Below, piece after piece: positions 34,515 to 45,040 of a DNA stretch of 64,000 nt. The notes beneath the pieces are model-generated. The model was not told the origin of the DNA, searched no databases, and worked only from the letters and a program-made list of their open reading frames with translations. Numbering within the stretch: position 1 is the first letter of the stretch; every line of letters starts with the position of its first letter. A program made the translations under genes and the position numbers. Origin of the DNA: Halobacillus litoralis (GTDB lineage: Bacteria; Bacillota; Bacilli; Bacillales; Halobacillaceae). The stretch covers positions 986,001 to 1,050,000 of the forward strand of contig NZ_CP129016.1 of NCBI RefSeq assembly GCF_020524085.2, read 5' to 3'.

Positions 34515-36061
34515 ATGGTCCAGCCTTATAAACACGAACCATTCACAGACTTTACAATTGAAGAAAACAAGAAAGCTTTTGAGGAAGCGCTGAAGCAAGT
34601 GAAAGAAGAATTAGGGCAGCATCATGATCTTCTCATCGATGGCGACCGTATCCGCACAGACAATACGATTACCTCCACAAACCCTGCGGACACGAAGCAG
34701 GTCGTAGGTACCGTATCCAAAGCGAATGAAGACTTAGCGGAAAAAGCCGTCCAGTCAGCAGCGACTGCTTTTGAAGACTGGAGAAAATGGGATCCGCGTG
34801 CTCGCGCTGAGTTATTGTTCCGTGCGGCTCACATCATCCGTCGTCGTAAGCATGAATTTTCCGCTTATCTTGTGTATGAAGTAGGAAAGCCTTGGAAAGA
34901 AGCTGATGCAGATACGGCAGAAGCGATCGACTTCCTTGAGTATTACGGCCGTCAGATGATCGAATTGAAGGAAGGCAAGCCAGTTGAAAGCCGCCTGGTG
35001 AGCAAAACCGTTACATCTATACATCCACTGGCGTTGCGGTTGTTATCCCGCCTTGGAACCTTGCATTTGCCATCATGGCAGGTACAACGGTTGCTCCACT
35101 TGTTACAGGAAGCACGGTCGTTATGAAGCCGGCAAGTAACAGCCCTGTCATTGCTGCGAAATTCGTAGAAGTACTTGAAGAAGCAGGTCTACCGAAAGGT
35201 GTCTTGAACTTCGTGCCAGGAAGCGGTGGCGAAGTCGGTGACTATCTTGTCGATCACCCTAAAACGGCCCTGATTTCCTTTACAGGTTCCCGTGATGTTG
35301 GAACACGTATCATTAAACGTGCGGCAGAAATTCAAGAAGGTCAGAACCACCTTAAGCAAGTGATTGCTGAAATGGGCGGGAAAGACACTGTCGTCGTCGA
35401 TAAGGAAGCGAATATCGAAACAGCGGTCGATGCCATTATCGTCTCCGCCTTCGGATTCTCCGGTCAAAAATGTTCTTCCGGTTCACGCGCCGTCGTTCAC
35501 GAAGATGTGTATGATGAAGTGTTGGAAAAAGTAAAAGAACGCGCTGAACAGCTGACCGTCGGAAATGCATCTGAAGAGAACGTCTACATGGGACCCGTTG
35601 TCGACCAGGGCGCTTATGATAAGATCATGAGCTACATGGAGATCGGTAAAGAAGAAGGCCGTCTAGTCACAGGTGGTAAAGGGGACGACTCGAAAGGGTA
35701 CTTTATCGAGCCAACGGTATTTGCGGATCTCGCTCCGGATTCCCGTATGCAACAGGAGGAAATCTTTGGACCGGTCGTCTGCTTCACAAAAGCGAAAAAC
35801 TTCGATGAAGCCATCGACATTGCCAACAATACAGAATACGGTCTCACAGGTGCGGTCATCTCTGACAACCGTGACCACTTGGAAAAAGCGAAATACGACT
35901 TCCACGTAGGGAACTTGTATTTCAACCGTAACTGTACAGGAGCCATCGTCGGTTATCAGCCATTCGGCGGTTTCAAGATGAGTGGAACAGACTCCAAAGC
36001 CGGCGGACCTGACTACCTTGCTCTACACATGCAAGCGAAGACGATCTCTGAAATGTTTTAA
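34515..36061 (+). pseudogene. putC: L-glutamate gamma-semialdehyde (P5C) dehydrogenase, one-base frameshift
   Basis: NAD-dependent enzyme finishing proline breakdown to glutamate, ~515 residues when joined. The first frame covers residues 1-~160 ([13 protein letters not shown] to GKPVESRL). At 34996-34998 CTGGTGAGC would need one more G; with it the sense continues as [20 protein letters not shown] and on to QAKTISEMF. The catalytic Glu ([12 protein letters not shown]) and Cys ([11 protein letters not shown]) are present downstream. A missing G in a GGG run is a typical consensus error, so the gene may be intact in the organism. RocA is an alternative name. Confidence 0.92.
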
Positions 36062-36104
36062 AAAAAGCCTAAGGCTCTCCCAAACTTGGGAGAGCTTTTT
36101 TCAT
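36060..36104 (+). terminator. Terminator of the put operon
   Basis: AAGGCTCTCCCAA / TTGGGAGAGCTTTTTT hairpin right after the P5C dehydrogenase stop. Confidence 0.85.
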
Positions 36105-36272
36105 AGGATAACATCGTTCTGTTTACCGTATTTTGCTTGAACGGAAGCAGGAAAGCGAATGATCACCGATTCCTGTATTAAACGAAGGAACAGCATGAAA
36201 GTTATTCAAGATGCCTTAGATATATTTCTTTTTCTTTCCATCCACAACCGATATAATGGAGGGTAACGATAC

Positions 36273-37577
36273 ATGACATTCAACCTACTCGGAAAGGTCA
36301 GGATTCCTATGGAAGTCAAAGAATTGATCCTTCAGGCAGAAGATATTCATAAAGCGACAGAGCTGATCAGTTCGAAGTTGAAGAAGCCTGTCATTATTGA
36401 AAATAAAAATTTCGAATTGATTGCCTATAGTTCGGCGTTTGATGATTTCGATCAGACACAGCAGAAAACGATTCTTTCGAAAAAATGTCCGATCTTCATT
36501 ATCGATCGTTTAAAGAAAGAAGGCATTGTCACTCGTTTGGAAAAACAATCAGATCCTATCCGCGTCCATCCCATGGAGGATCTTGGATTTCAACAGCGTG
36601 TCGTCATTGCCGCCAAGCACCTTGGACATACGCTTGGGTACGTGTGGGTTCAGGAATCGGAGCAATCCTTGAACGCAGAGGAAATGGAATTTTTAGAGGA
36701 AATCAACGGCCATCTCGGGAAGTTGATCTATGATCAGTTCATGAAAGAGAACGCCAAAGAAGGACGTAAAGAGGAGCTTCTCTGGCAGCTCCTTCATCAT
36801 GAATACGCCAGTGAAAGCCAGTTTCGTCATGATGCTTCTCTCGCTCAACTTAAGGTCCCGGATCGATTTTCAGTCGTTGTTTTTTCAGTGACTGCTCCTC
36901 AGTACAAGTCGATGCTGGATGATTTGGAAAACACGGTGAACCGCTTCCGTACGAACCGCCACCTGTATTACTTGAAAACCGAATTCCAATTGATTCTGTT
37001 TATTGAGGGGAGAGAATCCGACCGCTTTTCATCAAGGGATATCGCCCGTGACCTCATTGATGTGGTCAAAGTGGAAACAGGGGAGGAAGATTTTTATCAT
37101 TTCCTCATTGGTGTCGGGAAAGAATACACGAAAATTTATTACATGCGAAAAAGCTTTCTTGAAGCGTTGGAAGTGATTGAGACCGCGAACTTCATCGGCC
37201 CGCGTCCTGAAACGATGCCGCGCGAGTTCTCCAAACTTGGTTTGTACCGCTACTTAGCGGCATTGTACGAAAAAAACAGTTCGGAGGATTACTACAGTGA
37301 AGACTTGCTGACGTTGATTAAAAATGACACGACGAAGCAGACGGACCTTCTCTTCACATTAGAAGCGTACCTTGCGAACAACGGGAAAGGAAAGCAGACG
37401 GCGAATGAACTGTTCATCCATCCCAATACACTGAATTATCGAATCAAGCAAATCCAGGAGCTTACGAACATCGATTTCTCTGATTTCAATATGAAGGCCT
37501 ATTTATATACCGAGTTGTTGTTACTGAATAATGTAGACAGCTATTATGAACGATACGAAGCAGCGTTACAAAAATAA
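36273..37577 (+). CDS. putR: PucR/CdaR-type activator, probable proline-utilisation regulator
   Basis: Transcription factor of 434 residues. The C-terminal HTH_30 domain reads TLEAYLANNGKGKQTANELF then IHPNTLNYRIKQIQELTNID, as in PucR-family proteins such as B. subtilis PutR. The N-terminal and central parts (~10-300) lack a named ligand motif. Two starts are possible: ATG 36273 (GGAGGG, 9 nt) and ATG 36309 (AGGATTCCT, 5 nt). Its place right after putB-putC suggests it is their proline-responsive activator. Confidence 0.8.
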   Translation: MTFNLLGKVRIPMEVKELILQAEDIHKATELISSKLKKPVIIENKNFELIAYSSAFDDFDQTQQKTILSKKCPIFIIDRLKKEGIVTRLEKQSDPIRVHPMEDLGFQQRVVIAAKHLGHTLGYVWVQESEQSLNAEEMEFLEEINGHLGKLIYDQFMKENAKEGRKEELLWQLLHHEYASESQFRHDASLAQLKVPDRFSVVVFSVTAPQYKSMLDDLENTVNRFRTNRHLYYLKTEFQLILFIEGRESDRFSSRDIARDLIDVVKVETGEEDFYHFLIGVGKEYTKIYYMRKSFLEALEVIETANFIGPRPETMPREFSKLGLYRYLAALYEKNSSEDYYSEDLLTLIKNDTTKQTDLLFTLEAYLANNGKGKQTANELFIHPNTLNYRIKQIQELTNIDFSDFNMKAYLYTELLLLNNVDSYYERYEAALQK

Positions 37578-37769
37578 ATGATATGGGTGCCCGGGATGAT
37601 AGCGGTCGGTTTTTTGTACTGCTGATTGTTTGTGTATTTGTCGACAATTCCGAACAGTTATCCCGTCCAGAAAAAAACAAAAGGGAGCGCTTTTTTGGGA
37701 GGATCCTGGACCTGTAAGCCAGAGCCTGACCATCCGTAGTAACTAAAACGACTAATACCATTGCAAAAC

Positions 37770-37808
37770 CAAAAAAGGAGGGGGCATCCATCATGTCCCC
37801 TCCTTTTT
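37770..37808 (-). terminator. Terminator of the CoA-disulfide reductase gene
   Basis: AAAAAGGAGGGGGCAT / ATGTCCCCTCCTTTTTC hairpin overlapping the end of the minus-strand gene; the A run gives a T run on the minus strand. Confidence 0.75.
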
Positions 37809-37809
37809 C

Positions 37810-39463
37810 TTATGCCTGAACGGCGCTTTCGTAAGTTTTGTAACCACCACTTAAATTCTTGACTTGATACCCGTTGTGAGTAAGGATCCTTGTCGCCAGA
37901 TACCCTCTTAAACCGACCTGACAGTGCACATAAATAGGACGATCATTAGGCAGTTCATTCAATCGGTCTCGTAATTCTCCTAAAGGAATATTGATGGATC
38001 GTTCAATGGCTCCGTTTTCCCGCTCTTTCGGTTCTCTGACATCCACAATGATTTCCCCTTTTGCAACAAGGTCAGCTACTTCATGGTAGTGAAAAACGGA
38101 TACTTCACCATCCATCACATTTGAAGCTACGTAACCTGCCATGTTCACAGGATCTTTAGCTGATGAATACGGAGGGGCATAAGCCAACTCCAAATCTGCC
38201 AAATCGGTTACTTTCAAGTCCCCTTTGATGGCTGTTGCAATCACATCAATTCTTTTCTCTCCTTTTATGCCGACACCTTGGGCCCCTAGTATGTTCCCTG
38301 TGCTAGGATCGAACAGCAACTTTAAGGATACTGGGCTCCCGCCAGGGGTAATAGGACGCGTTTGACGCCGGATGTATATGAATCGCTTCATATTCTTTTT
38401 GAAGACTCTTCAAAAGTTTCTCGTTATTCCCGGTAGTTGCGACGGTAAGATTGAAAATTTTTGCGACAGACGTTCCTAATGTACCTGAATAGACGACTGG
38501 TTGACCGTGGATGTGGTCGGCAACCAAACGTCCTTGCCGGTTGGCCGGCCAGGCAAGTGGGATCATTGCAGGAGTTTGCTGGATATAATCTTTGACTTCA
38601 ATGGCATCGCCGATCGCATAAATGTTTTCATCCTTCGTTTGAAGGTGTTCATTTACGAGGATGCCGCCACGGGATCCGATATCGAGATCAGCTTTTTTAG
38701 CAAGGTCGCTTTCAGGTTGGACACCAATGGATAAGATCGTTAAATCGCTCGCAATGGAACGGCCGCTCTGTAAAAGGATCATTTTCCCCTGGTCTTCAAA
38801 AGCTTTTACCCCGTCATTGAAGATTAAGTTAACCCCGTTGTTTTTCAGCTCTTTATTCACCATGGCTGCCATCTCGTAATCGAGCGGAGCCATCACCTGG
38901 CTTCCAAGTTCAACAATCGTCACCTTTACGCCACGGTGAACTAGGTTTTCAGCCATTTCCAAGCCAATAAACCCTCCACCTATAATGACAGCATGTTCAG
39001 GCGCTTGATCGTCCACCCACGCCTTAATTTTATCCGTATCAGGGACTGTACGTAGAGTGAAAAGATTTTCAGTTTTTTTTATACCTTTGAAAGGTGGAAC
39101 AATAGGCTTTGCTCCAGGGGATAAGATGAGTGTATCGTACGTTTCCTTATATGTTTCACCCGTATCCACTTTTCTAATGGTGAGCGTTTTTCTTTCTCGG
39201 TCAATTTCTGTGGCTTCACTAAGGTTGCGGATATCGAGATTGAATTTTTTTGACATTCCTTCAACGGTTTGGACAAGGAGCCGGTCCCGGTCGGTGATCA
39301 CTTCTCCAATATAATAAGGCAAACCACAGTTTGCGAAAGAAATGTACGTTCCTTTTTCAATCAAGATGATTTCATTTTCTTCACTCAGGCGTCTTAGTCT
39401 GGCTGCAGCAGTTGCTCCGCCGGCGACACCGCCCACGATAATAATTTTTTTTGACACCGTCAT
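37810..39463 (-). pseudogene. cdr: CoA-disulfide reductase with rhodanese domain, one-base frameshift
   Basis: FAD/NAD(P)H disulfide reductase fused to a C-terminal rhodanese, ~550 residues when joined. The N-terminal part (start 39463) has IIIVGGVAGGATAAARLRR for FAD, active Cys in ISFANCGLPYY, and VIIGGGFIGLEMAE for NAD. At 38345-38348 a run of four G (C on the coding strand) has one base too many: SYYPWREP gives way to PGGSPVSLKLLFDP in the next frame. The rest holds the dimerisation domain and the rhodanese loop YVHCQVGLRGYLA with its Cys. Likely role: keeping CoA thiol reduced. The indel may be an assembly error. Confidence 0.9.
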
Positions 39464-39480
39464 CCTCCCCTTCTCTCCTT

Positions 39481-39500
39481 AATGTGAAATGATTCACATT
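39481..39500 (-). promoter_or_regulatory. Rex- or FNR/CRP-like operator upstream of cdr
   Basis: AATGTGAAATGATTCACATT, a perfect 8-bp inverted repeat with 4-bp spacer, 18 bp before the cdr start. TGTGAA-N4-TTCACA is the core of the Rex (NADH/NAD+ sensor) site; TGTGA-N6-TCACA also fits CRP/FNR-type boxes. Either would suit a NAD(P)H-using redox enzyme. Confidence 0.6.
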
Positions 39501-39655
39501 AAGTCTTATCTATAGATTACTCCGTGTTTCTCTAAAATACAATATACCCCCTTATGTATATTTTGTGACACTTTCTCTAATAAAAATAGGGATCCGTGCA
39601 TGACGGGGTTCTGACGTTGTAAGATAAGGATAGTGGAAAAAGGAGATGGTGGTTA

Positions 39656-40006
39656 ATGGTAGATGAAAGAAAACTCATTCAGCAGCATTTAGCCAATGAA
39701 CGGACATATTTAGCTTGGATTCGGACGAGTATCGCCCTTGTCGGGATCGGGTTTTTAGCTACAACGCTCCATATTTCAGCCCTTCCGACGGCCGGGGATT
39801 TCACGAATAATCTGGCGATGCTCGTCAGCATATCCTCCTTGTTTCTTGGCGTAATGACGATTATTGGTGCAACCGTGAATTATTATCATACGCGGAAGAA
39901 TATCAATGAGGACCGCTTTGTCTCTTCCCACCGGATTATTGTCTATATGACCTCTGTGGCCTTTTTGCTGTTTATATTGGTGACGACGTATCTATTTTTT
40001 GTATAA
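39656..40006 (+). CDS. YidH/DUF202-family membrane protein
   Basis: Small membrane protein of 116 residues with three hydrophobic helices. The hallmark LANERTYLAWIRTSIALVGIG near the N-terminus defines DUF202. Function of the family is unknown. Divergent from cdr; own terminator. Confidence 0.88.
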   Translation: MVDERKLIQQHLANERTYLAWIRTSIALVGIGFLATTLHISALPTAGDFTNNLAMLVSISSLFLGVMTIIGATVNYYHTRKNINEDRFVSSHRIIVYMTSVAFLLFILVTTYLFFV

Positions 40007-40019
40007 TTCCTTTGAATAA

Positions 40020-40057
40020 AGAAAAGCCTCGCTGTCCTGTCAGCGAGGCTTTCCTTG
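40020..40057 (+). terminator. Bidirectional terminator
   Basis: AAAGCCTCGCTG / CAGCGAGGCTTTCC hairpin between the convergent DUF202 and MFS genes. Confidence 0.8.
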
Positions 40058-40067
40058 TGTGAAATTT

Positions 40068-41468
40068 TCAAGCGTTACTTAATTCACCTTCATCCGAACG
40101 GGATTTTTTAATGAAAAATGCCATGATAAAACCGGAAACAGCAAAGATCCCAGCAACAATAAAGGAAACGTTCACTCCATGAATCAGACCGGTCACACCT
40201 TCAGAAGGAATGGTTTGACTCGTCATCACAGAAACGAGCATAGCCGTACCGACGGCTCCGGAAACTTGACGCATGGTATTGTTCATGGCCGTTCCATGTG
40301 GCATTAAATGCTGTGGCAGCTGGTTAAGTCCTGCTGTAGTCACAGGCATCATCACCATAGCAATCCCGAACATACGGACACAATTGACGAGAGCCAAATA
40401 CAGAAAGGTCGTCGATGGATCAAGGTTCGTAAACAGGAATGTGGAAACTGTGAGAAGTCCGAGACCAATGATCGCAAGCCAACGCGCACCGAATTTATCA
40501 AACAGACGGCCGGTAATTGGATTCATTATGCCCATTAACAATGCTCCTGGCAATAGCATCAAGCCTGACTCAAAGGCTGTAAATCCAAGCATGTCCTGCA
40601 TGAGAATCGGTAAAATGACCGCCCCACCGATCATGGAGATAAAAACAATCATCCCGAGTGCTGTCGTCAGGGTGAAAATTTTATATTTAAAAATACGGAA
40701 TTCCAAAATTGGTTTTTCCAATTTCATTTGGCGGGTGATGAAAAGCGTCAACGTAATCGCTCCGACAGCTAGAGAAATGAGCACCTCTTGACTTAAGAAG
40801 CTGGCACTACCGGCAACACTGAATCCGTATAAAATTCCGCCAAAACCAAACGTAGATAGGATAATGGATATCGGATCAACTTTAGGGAACGTCTGCTTCG
40901 TTACATTTTTCAAAATGAAGTAAGCGACGATCAAGTCGGCAATTGCGATTGGCAAAATGACGAAGAACAGGCTTCTCCATGGGAACTGTTCGACGAGCCA
41001 GCCGGATAATGTCGGGCCGATGGCCGGTGCAAAAGCAATGACGAGACCGAACATGCCCATCGCTGACCCTCTTTTTTCAATAGGGAAAACGAGGAACATA
41101 ATCGTCTGCATTAATGGAAGAATAATACCGGCACCTGAGGCCTGCAACACTCTTCCTGACAAAAGAATTGAAAAATTAGGGGCAATTCCGCAGACAAGTG
41201 TTCCGACAGCAAATAATCCAACGGCTGTCATGAACAATCCTCTCGTAGAAAAACGTTCAATTAAAAAAGCTGTGATAGGGATCATGATTCCGTTCACTAA
41301 CATAAAGATCGACTGCAGCCATTGGGCTGTATTTGCGTCTAAATTCAAATCTGCCATTATGTGAGGCAGGGCCGTAGCTAACAGGGTTTGATTTAATATC
41401 GCTACAAAGGCACCTGATATGAGCACGATCATCAAAGGGATACGGTTAATTTCTTGAGATGACATCAT
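40068..41468 (-). CDS. DHA2-family multidrug efflux MFS transporter
   Basis: Proton-coupled exporter of 466 residues with about 14 membrane segments (EmrB/QacA/LmrB group). Near the N-terminus FVAILNQTLLATALPHIMAD is the DHA2 signature (motif D1), and the antiporter motif C region is seen as GMFGLVIAFAPAIGPTLSGWL. Two adjacent ATGs start the frame; the second is better spaced from GAAGG. Substrates cannot be read from sequence. Confidence 0.93.
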   Translation of the reverse strand: MMSSQEINRIPLMIVLISGAFVAILNQTLLATALPHIMADLNLDANTAQWLQSIFMLVNGIMIPITAFLIERFSTRGLFMTAVGLFAVGTLVCGIAPNFSILLSGRVLQASGAGIILPLMQTIMFLVFPIEKRGSAMGMFGLVIAFAPAIGPTLSGWLVEQFPWRSLFFVILPIAIADLIVAYFILKNVTKQTFPKVDPISIILSTFGFGGILYGFSVAGSASFLSQEVLISLAVGAITLTLFITRQMKLEKPILEFRIFKYKIFTLTTALGMIVFISMIGGAVILPILMQDMLGFTAFESGLMLLPGALLMGIMNPITGRLFDKFGARWLAIIGLGLLTVSTFLFTNLDPSTTFLYLALVNCVRMFGIAMVMMPVTTAGLNQLPQHLMPHGTAMNNTMRQVSGAVGTAMLVSVMTSQTIPSEGVTGLIHGVNVSFIVAGIFAVSGFIMAFFIKKSRSDEGELSNA

Positions 41469-41589
41469 TTAACCTTCTTTCTAAAATACTTAGGCAACTA
41501 ATAAAATATCATATCATAATAAAGAGTATTTGTTCAGTATCCTGCATATATTTCCTGTTAAAAAATTAGGCATCTAAGATTATTACATT

Positions 41590-41622
41590 GAAAAACAACG
41601 CCTGCTATGCGCAGACGTTGTT
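41590..41622 (-). terminator. Terminator of the GltS-type gene
   Basis: Minus-strand hairpin AACAACG-CTGC / GCAG-CGTTGTT followed by TTTC. Confidence 0.7.
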
Positions 41623-41626
41623 TTGT

Positions 41627-43021
41627 TTAGGCTGCTTTTTGTTTTCCGAAGTAAAACAGTCCAAAAAAGATACCAATCGCTGTCATGGCGACGGCTACGA
41701 TCAGCGTCGGCCATGGCCCGAATTGAGAAATGAACGGAACAGATAAAGCTGTCACAAACCCTCCACCCAAGAAGGGTTCATAAAACAGTTGTTTGTATCC
41801 GAATGCTTCAAAAGCGGGGGATTCATTATCAGGATCGACAACGCGCATCAGAAGCAACCCTGTTGCGGTGACACCCATTGATTGTCCAAAGTCTCCAATT
41901 CCCCGTTCAAACCAGTATTGTGGAATCATTCGAGGAGCAAGCACAAGGAATCCGAATAAATTCCAAGCGATCCCCGCAGCCGCTAGAATCACAAATGGAA
42001 CGAGGTATTCGCCAATGACATCTAATGACACAGTGGATATTGCCGTCAGAATAAGGATATCGAGCGCAAGTCCTTGAATTCTGTTAATCATTCTCCGGTC
42101 AACGAGGTTGTATTTATCCCATTTACTGAAAAAGATTTGGAGAGCAATTCCACCAATCATTGCTAGCGGGAACAATGGAATATAGCTCATAAAATCAGAT
42201 CCGATGGTGATAGACTCGAGACCAATCAACCCTTGCAATAATAGCCAGCCGAGCAGAATAGCGATGAAAACGATAGAAAGGTGGAAGGATAACGGTTCGA
42301 TTGATTCCGGACGTAAGGTCATTTTTCCCGCTGGTTCACGGTTTTGGTACTCCATCACTCCACGTTTTCTTAAATCAGAAAAGTCTTCCACATCTTCAAT
42401 GACTTTCGTCTTTTTATTTCGAACACCCCAGTTAATGAGGATGATTCCAAAAATAACTCCAGATAATACACCGATTGTTGCAAGGCCGATGGCCAAATCG
42501 AAAGCTTCTGCAAAACCAAGCTCTTCAAAAGTACTCGCCATTCCCGCAGCCGTCCCGTGGCCACCCTCAAAAGCAACCTCAACCAAAGCACCTGACATGG
42601 CAGGGAGATCAAAGAAAGGAACTAAGATGAGTACCGCCAGTGTAATCCCGACCACATACTGACCCCAGCCCACAGACCATCCAAGCGCCAGCTGCGGACC
42701 GGCGTAATACCAAATATCTTTTAATTTTGGTATGGCAGCTCCAAGGAAAAGAGCAGCAAATACCACATTGATCATGAGACCGGGAAGGGCGGACCATACT
42801 TCCATAATGGATTCAGTCATGACCCCGTTTGAGAAGAAGCTGTCTTCCGGCATGAACTTTCCGAGTACCTGAGGACCAAGGAAGAGTGCGATAAACCCTC
42901 CGATAATGGAGGAGGGTAAGAATAAATTTTGTAGTAATGTCCATTTGACCCGGATAATTTTACCGATCAAAAGGAAGACACCGATGTATAGAAGTGCGAA
43001 GCCTATTTCATTCGGAGTCAT
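41627..43021 (-). CDS. gltS: Sodium/glutamate symporter, GltS (ESS) family
   Basis: Membrane carrier of 464 residues importing glutamate with Na+. ESS-family motifs occur twice: VEVAFEGGHGTAAGMASTF in the first half and IGDFGQSMGVTATGLLLMRV in the second, the re-entrant loops that form the binding site. About 12 hydrophobic segments, with a charged central loop (~205-240). Glutamate is a compatible solute in halophilic bacilli, which may explain a second glutamate carrier only 450 bp upstream. Confidence 0.88.
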   Translation of the reverse strand: MTPNEIGFALLYIGVFLLIGKIIRVKWTLLQNLFLPSSIIGGFIALFLGPQVLGKFMPEDSFFSNGVMTESIMEVWSALPGLMINVVFAALFLGAAIPKLKDIWYYAGPQLALGWSVGWGQYVVGITLAVLILVPFFDLPAMSGALVEVAFEGGHGTAAGMASTFEELGFAEAFDLAIGLATIGVLSGVIFGIILINWGVRNKKTKVIEDVEDFSDLRKRGVMEYQNREPAGKMTLRPESIEPLSFHLSIVFIAILLGWLLLQGLIGLESITIGSDFMSYIPLFPLAMIGGIALQIFFSKWDKYNLVDRRMINRIQGLALDILILTAISTVSLDVIGEYLVPFVILAAAGIAWNLFGFLVLAPRMIPQYWFERGIGDFGQSMGVTATGLLLMRVVDPDNESPAFEAFGYKQLFYEPFLGGGFVTALSVPFISQFGPWPTLIVAVAMTAIGIFFGLFYFGKQKAA

Positions 43022-43151
43022 ATGTTCACCTCTTTCTTAAAGGGGATGTTTCCCGTTTGTGTAATTGCAACATTTTCTCACTTTCCCTGTTATTTGTTTT
43101 TTTGAAACTACATTTTTTATTAAATCTTTAATGATTTTTAATCGTCTTTCC

Positions 43152-43432
43152 TTCTTCAACTAAAGCTCACTGTTCTGGAAGACTCCGTTTCGAGATTTTT
43201 TGTGTGTTTAGGGGCTCCGGAAAACCGTTCGTCTTGCTCCATCGTCCAGACACTCGCGTCATAAGCAGAACAGCAAAGGAATGAAAGAGCACATTCTTTT
43301 GCTGTTCTGCTTATGCCAGTCGTGTCTACCAGGACGATTTCGCATTTGAACACTTTCCATGGGGCGGGCGGTGAGCCCCCATCCACTTAACTAAAGTCTC
43401 GAAATCAAGTCTTCAAGAAACCTGCCATATAG
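43152..43432 (-). repeat. Extragenic palindromic repeat, copy C, with nested hairpin
   Basis: Ends carry GAAGACTCCGTTTCGAGA and TCTCGAAATCAAGTCTTC, then CCTGCCATATAGT, the edges of the repeat family. Inside, a perfect 17-bp inverted repeat (ATAAGCAGAACAGCAAA at 43261-43277 and its complement at 43298-43314) is absent from the other copies and looks like an insertion. The rest of the 43022-43435 gap has nothing gene-like. Confidence 0.75.
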
Positions 43433-43434
43433 TG

Positions 43435-43471
43435 AAAAAATCCTCCGTCTGTACAGACGGAGGATTTCTGG
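43435..43471 (-). terminator. Terminator of the DAACS transporter gene
   Basis: AATCCTCCGTCTG / CAGACGGAGGATT perfect hairpin with TTTTTTC on the minus strand. Confidence 0.88.
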
Positions 43472-43473
43472 CT

Positions 43474-44688
43474 TTAGGATTGGCTTTTTTCTGTTTTGTT
43501 AATAAGTGAAGTTCCGACAAGGTCGCCGGTTACGTTTAGGGCTGTGGCCCCCATGCCGATCAGAACGTCTACGGATGCAAGAAGAGCGACAGCTTCCATA
43601 GGCAGTCCGACTTGAGAGAACACAGTCGCAATCATGATGATTCCGGCTCCTGGAACTCCAGCTGTCCCAACAGAAGCAAGTGTACCCACAATGACAATTT
43701 GAAGGATGGAGACAAAGCTTAATGGATCGCCGATAATGTTGGCAGCGAATACGGCAGATACAGCAATTCGAATAGCTGCTCCGTCCATATTAATTGTCGC
43801 TCCTAATGGGAGGCTGAATCCATACAAGCTTTTATTCAATCCCAGGTTCTTTGCAGCATTCAATGTGACAGGAAGCGTACCAGAACTGCTCTGTGTAACA
43901 AAGGCGGTCAACATAGGAGTGCGTGCTTCTTTGAAAAAAGCAGTGGGTTTTCGCTTGCTCATAAATAGGAAAAGAATATAAATGGCTAATTGTACAAGTA
44001 AACCTACGTAAAGGACGACAATGAAGTTTCCGAGCTCAAATAACGTGTTTGCCCCTTGTGTCCCAACGACTTCAGCGATAATCGCAAAAATCCCGACGGG
44101 GACATATTGAAGGATTCCCTTCATGACGATTAAAGTGGCCTCATTTAAAGCATTAATGACTTTGTACAGGTGACCTCCAAGACTTTGATAAGCGTTGGTA
44201 GAACGCATGTAAGAGAGTGCCAAACCAAAGACGATTGCAGTAAAAATGATTCCAAGCAAGTTCATTTCGGTGAAGGCTGTAAGAATATTTTCGGGCACGA
44301 TGTTTAAAAGCACGCTGGTGACGCCAGGGTTTTCAGGGACATCGACGGTTTCATCTCCAAGACTCATCCCTGTACCCGGATTAAACAAAGTGGCAACGGA
44401 TACGCCCACCAGGATGGCAAGGGCAGAAGTACCGAGGTAATAAAGGAAGACCTTTCCTCCCATGCGTCCCAATGAATGAATGCTTGTCTGATTAATCCCT
44501 ACAACAAGAGTGAACAGAATCAACGGCACAATGATAAATTTCAAGAGACGGAGCAATAGATCACCAAAAGGGGCTAGAACAGAAGCGTCTTCTCCAAACA
44601 GGAGACCAACGGATACACCTAGCACCAAGGCGACGGTGATTTTTTTAATCAATGATGTTTGTGTGTAGATTCTCCACAACTTACTCAT
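43474..44688 (-). CDS. Dicarboxylate/amino acid:cation symporter (DAACS)
   Basis: Na+ or H+ coupled importer of glutamate, aspartate or C4-dicarboxylates, 404 residues. Family marks: the serine-rich loop FVTQSSSGTLPVTLNAAKNLG, LPLGATINMDGAAI with the substrate-contact NMDGA motif, and GTAGVPGAGIIMIATVFSQVGLP. About eight membrane segments plus two hairpins, as in GltP/GltT. Site AGGAGGGGTTCACC. Stand-alone gene. Confidence 0.93.
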   Translation of the reverse strand: MSKLWRIYTQTSLIKKITVALVLGVSVGLLFGEDASVLAPFGDLLLRLLKFIIVPLILFTLVVGINQTSIHSLGRMGGKVFLYYLGTSALAILVGVSVATLFNPGTGMSLGDETVDVPENPGVTSVLLNIVPENILTAFTEMNLLGIIFTAIVFGLALSYMRSTNAYQSLGGHLYKVINALNEATLIVMKGILQYVPVGIFAIIAEVVGTQGANTLFELGNFIVVLYVGLLVQLAIYILFLFMSKRKPTAFFKEARTPMLTAFVTQSSSGTLPVTLNAAKNLGLNKSLYGFSLPLGATINMDGAAIRIAVSAVFAANIIGDPLSFVSILQIVIVGTLASVGTAGVPGAGIIMIATVFSQVGLPMEAVALLASVDVLIGMGATALNVTGDLVGTSLINKTEKSQS

Positions 44689-45040
44689 GGTGAACCCCTC
44701 CTTTTTCTATTTTTAATCAGAATAAAGCTGATTGGTTTACTGAGGTTTACTAGGGTAAGATAAGGCATGTGAACAAGGATGTCAACGGTATTGCTTACCA
44801 TTTACACAATCTTAATCAAAGTCTTCCTCAATTTTCGTGATATATTTTCCGTATACAGGACTAAGTTGTGATGAGGTGTATCAGTGCGTCGGATTTTTTC
44901 AAAGCTATAAACTGACACAAACATCTCGGAATAGAACCTTTTACAATCCTGCCATATAGTCAAGCATTGCTCAAAGGATAGGTGTTACATATGCATAGTC
45001 CGAGGGTACTAGGTTTAAAAAACGTAAGGAAGTGATAACT
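44689..45040. other. Intergenic region, no gene seen
   Basis: About 350 bp between divergent genes. It holds a stray CCTGCCATATAG (44946-44957), identical to the edge of the palindromic repeats, suggesting a fragment of that family. No clear promoter match or ORF. Confidence 0.4.
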
